Virus record (IMG/VR): IMGVR_UViG_3300034110_000387
Location: 1 to 45,448 of that record
Reading direction: 5' to 3' (one strand)
DNA length: 45,448 nucleotides
Source of the DNA: a virus
Part shown: positions 43,894-45,448 of the stretch, in pieces
Layout: each line of letters opens with the position of its first letter
How positions within the stretch are numbered: the first letter of the stretch is position 1
Position numbers and translations under genes: made by a program
Notes under the pieces: model-generated
The model's input: only the letters and a program-made list of their open reading frames with translations
What the model was told of the DNA's origin: nothing
Database searches by the model: none

Positions 43894-44145
43894 ATGACAA
43901 ACAGATCAATCACAGGCTTTATAAGCCGCTGTATGGCTTGTAATCGCTTATTAGATACAGGCGAACAGAAACGTACATACCCCAATTCAGATGAGCTTGT
44001 AGGGCTTTGTAATAGCTGTATCAACGCATCAAAAGAAAAGCAATACTCTCCTACGTTTACATTAGAAAATTGCTCTGAAGGAGCAAGCCCATCGTTACAT
44101 TCTGAGAGTCATTCTGACTTCTATTATTCATATTTTGATAATTAA
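43894..44145 (+). CDS. zinc-knuckle protein
   Basis: 83 residues starting MTNRSITGFISRCMACNRLL. Two CxxC pairs (RCMACNR and GLCNSCIN, about 26 residues apart) predict a zinc ribbon. The polar C-terminus has many Ser. The ATG after AAGGATAACAAT is used; the frame opens at 43837 inside the tRNA-like region. Confidence 0.78.
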   Translation: MTNRSITGFISRCMACNRLLDTGEQKRTYPNSDELVGLCNSCINASKEKQYSPTFTLENCSEGASPSLHSESHSDFYYSYFDN

Positions 44146-44157
44146 ATTAAATATCTC

Positions 44158-44186
44158 TTGACAAATCAAGAAGTCAATGATACATT
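44158..44186 (+). promoter_or_regulatory. sigma70 promoter
   Basis: TTGACA (44158-44163), 17 bases, TACATT (44181-44186), for the small-terminase-like gene. Confidence 0.78.
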
Positions 44187-44209
44187 AGTGGATGTAAGAG
44201 GAATATAAT

Positions 44210-44581
44210 ATGACAGACGAAATTCGTGATGACAAAGGCAAGTTCCGCAAAGGAGTTAGCGGAAATAGAAATGGGAGACCTACTGGCAGTAAAGGTAAGC
44301 ATTCTAAGGCTAAATTAGAATCTATGTTGTCACTAGCCGGTCCCCAATCCTTAAAGAAATTACAAGAGCTTGCCGCTACGTTAGAAGAACGTGGTGATGT
44401 TGGAGCAGCTATTAAGATTCACGTTTACCTCAGTGGTAAATGGTTTGAGCTTCTTATCCACAATGAGAAAGTGGAGCTTCAACGAGCTAAACAATCAGAT
44501 GTCGATGACATGGCTGATACACAAGAAGAAACATACGAAGGTGTAGTTGTTAAATTTGGTCCTGTAGCTAACGGCAACTAA
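44210..44581 (+). CDS. DUF5681-like protein, possible small terminase subunit
   Basis: 123 residues. FRKGVSGNRNGRPTGSKGKH at the N-terminus is the F-x-x-G-x-SGN-x-x-GRP-x-G signature of DUF5681, often found in small phage proteins next to the large terminase. The middle helices (SLKKLQELAATLEERGDVGA) and acidic C-terminus fit a DNA-binding packaging subunit. If so, the large terminase should lie beyond the right edge. The role is inferred. Confidence 0.68.
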   Translation: MTDEIRDDKGKFRKGVSGNRNGRPTGSKGKHSKAKLESMLSLAGPQSLKKLQELAATLEERGDVGAAIKIHVYLSGKWFELLIHNEKVELQRAKQSDVDDMADTQEETYEGVVVKFGPVANGN

Positions 44582-44603
44582 ATTCAATTACATTCCCTCA
44601 AGT

Positions 44604-44677
44604 AAGTAATTTTAATTACTTCTCTCCTCCAGCTATCACCATAAGATAGCGATTAAAATAAAACACAGTGATGTGTT
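44604..44677 (+). other. three tandem hairpins
   Basis: AAGTAATT/AATTACTT (44604-44621), GCTATC/GATAGC (44632-44650) and AACACA-GTGA-TGTGTT (44662-44677) follow one another in the gap between genes, ahead of a strong terminator. Confidence 0.65.
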
Positions 44678-44685
44678 CCCTCCTT

Positions 44686-44750
44686 CCCCGTTACGATGGT
44701 GCATCCTCCTCTGCACACCTCTCCTCGTCGTAACGGGGCTTTTATTTTTA
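44686..44750 (+). terminator. strong rho-independent terminator
   Basis: CCCCGTTACGA (44686-44696) pairs perfectly with TCGTAACGGGG (44728-44738), then CTTTTATTTTTA. Ends the unit with the small-terminase-like gene. Confidence 0.85.
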
Positions 44751-44779
44751 TAGAGAATGTAATTTACACAGGAAACACA

Positions 44780-45217
44780 ATGAAGAATTTAACTTATCAT
44801 GGCGTGAGTAGCTTCTTGCCAGCAATTTATGAAGCAGTGAAGAATGGAACATATGCTGATTTCTGGAAAGAAATTAATGGAAAAATGTTTACCAATGTTA
44901 GCACCGATTATAGTGTTGGTGGTAATACTGTTCGATTTGCTCAGTTACATGAAGTGATTGACTACGTTGTAGCCAATGCAAAAGATTTGACAGAAGATGA
45001 TGTTCGTAGTATTGTTAGCACATTGCTTCGTGTAACATTTATCTTCGATAGAAAGTATGTATTTATGATGTCTATTGTAGAAAAGCAGTTGACAGATGTA
45101 GCGGAAGCAGCTACAATTGAAGCAGAACAGGAAGTAGTTGTTGAAACAACAGTAGAAACTCCTGTTCAAGAAGCTAAGCCTGTCGTGAAGAAGGCTGCGG
45201 CTAAAGCTAAGAAATAA
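44780..45217 (+). CDS. hypothetical protein with Ala/Lys-rich tail
   Basis: 145 residues starting MKNLTYHGVSSFLPAIYEAV after CACAGGAAACACA. A helical core is followed by a tail of Glu/Val/Thr and a basic end (KPVVKKAAAKAKK), the type of tail seen on some abundant or DNA-bound phage proteins. The frame opens at 44696 inside the terminator, so the internal ATG is the start. Confidence 0.74.
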   Translation: MKNLTYHGVSSFLPAIYEAVKNGTYADFWKEINGKMFTNVSTDYSVGGNTVRFAQLHEVIDYVVANAKDLTEDDVRSIVSTLLRVTFIFDRKYVFMMSIVEKQLTDVAEAATIEAEQEVVVETTVETPVQEAKPVVKKAAAKAKK

Positions 45218-45448
45218 AAGAATTCAGCATCCTCACATGGGATGTGGTTTGCTGATAGCCCTCGAATAAGTTCCCTAGGGCTTTAAATACAGATGGAATC
45301 CGTGCAAGCGCCATAACACATGGACAACTATAAGAGTGAATAATGTGTTGGTCTGGTAGCGGCAGACTCCCTAATTTAGCATTCTGTAGATTCCACTAGG
45401 AATGAATACCGGTGTTAACAAAACAACTAGCCGTCCCTAACACATAAA
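45218..45448 (+). other. structured non-coding region running off the window
   Basis: No protein frame of note. Stems seen: CAGCA ... TGCTG and CACAT-GGG-ATGTG within 45223-45255, AGCCCT/AGGGCT (45257-45282, a weak terminator), and GTCTG-GTAGCGG-CAGAC. AACACAT occurs near 45318 and again near 45439, and either could pair with ATGTGTT near 45342, so two alternative folds are possible. It may be the leader of a gene beyond the edge. Confidence 0.5.

Noticed and set aside
44696-44779. Upstream extension of the gene at 44780
   Set aside because: It lies within the terminator stem; the internal ATG with AGGAAAC is the credible start.
45284-45400. Possible tRNA near the right edge (GTAGCGG loop and ATTCC hairpin)
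   Set aside because: No acceptor stem with a following CCA or standard arm spacing could be built, so I call it only a structured region.

Overview
This window is one contiguous piece of a tailed double-stranded DNA phage genome. It carries a family B DNA polymerase, a T7-like primase-helicase, PhoH, a ClpP-like protease, a dNMP-kinase-like protein, an i-spanin/o-spanin pair, a small-terminase-like protein and dozens of tightly overlapping small genes. The DNA is A+T-rich. Most genes have Shine-Dalgarno sites and many transcription units start at near-consensus sigma70 promoters (TTGACA, 16-18 bp, TATAAT-like), so the early genes are probably read by the host RNA polymerase. Fur-box-like palindromes in intergenic DNA, together with the gene families, suggest a gammaproteobacterial host. 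The sequence alone does not name the host or the phage.

Layout. 1-7.8 kb (minus): DNA polymerase (cut by the left edge), primase-helicase and a long string of small accessory genes read from a promoter at 7756-7783. 7.8-11.9 kb (minus): a self-contained unit bounded by a promoter and two identical terminator hairpins. It encodes a macro-domain protein, a PRPP-synthetase-like protein, a NAMPT-like protein and a homing-endonuclease-like gene lodged between the last two. This looks like an NAD+-rebuilding module. 12.0-14.9 kb (minus): small genes, one preceded by a roughly 420-nt structured leader. 15.0-25.1 kb (plus): an HNH protein, small membrane and secreted proteins, then a 5-kb run of very small genes, several with their own promoters built into inverted repeats. 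25.1-27.1 kb: about 1.2 kb without genes, holding iteron-like repeats and Fur-like boxes, then a minus-strand homing-endonuclease-like gene. 27.1-28.1 kb (plus): a RepL-like winged-helix protein. 28.1-40.7 kb (minus): small genes, spanins, a metallophosphoesterase, a kinase, ClpP, PhoH and a nucleotidyltransferase. 40.9-45.4 kb (plus): an HTH protein, an unusual polymerase-like protein, a TM2 membrane protein, a tRNA-like structure, a small-terminase-like protein and structured RNA regions leading out of the window.

How the genes fit together. The left part replicates DNA (polymerase, primase-helicase). The NAD unit probably restores NAD+ after host defences destroy it, with the macro protein handling ADP-ribose products (inference). 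The 28-41 kb arm handles nucleotide metabolism, proteolysis and lysis. Three themes recur in non-coding DNA: promoters whose -10 box or start site sits inside a hairpin that would otherwise terminate read-through from the upstream gene; a dispersed family of long inverted-repeat leaders that end at a ribosome binding site; and three related HNH/AP2-type selfish genes. The most unusual items are the NAD cassette, the 13.3-13.7 kb structured RNA, the 25.3-26.0 kb repeat region, the inverted-repeat leaders and the polymerase-like gene at 41.2 kb.
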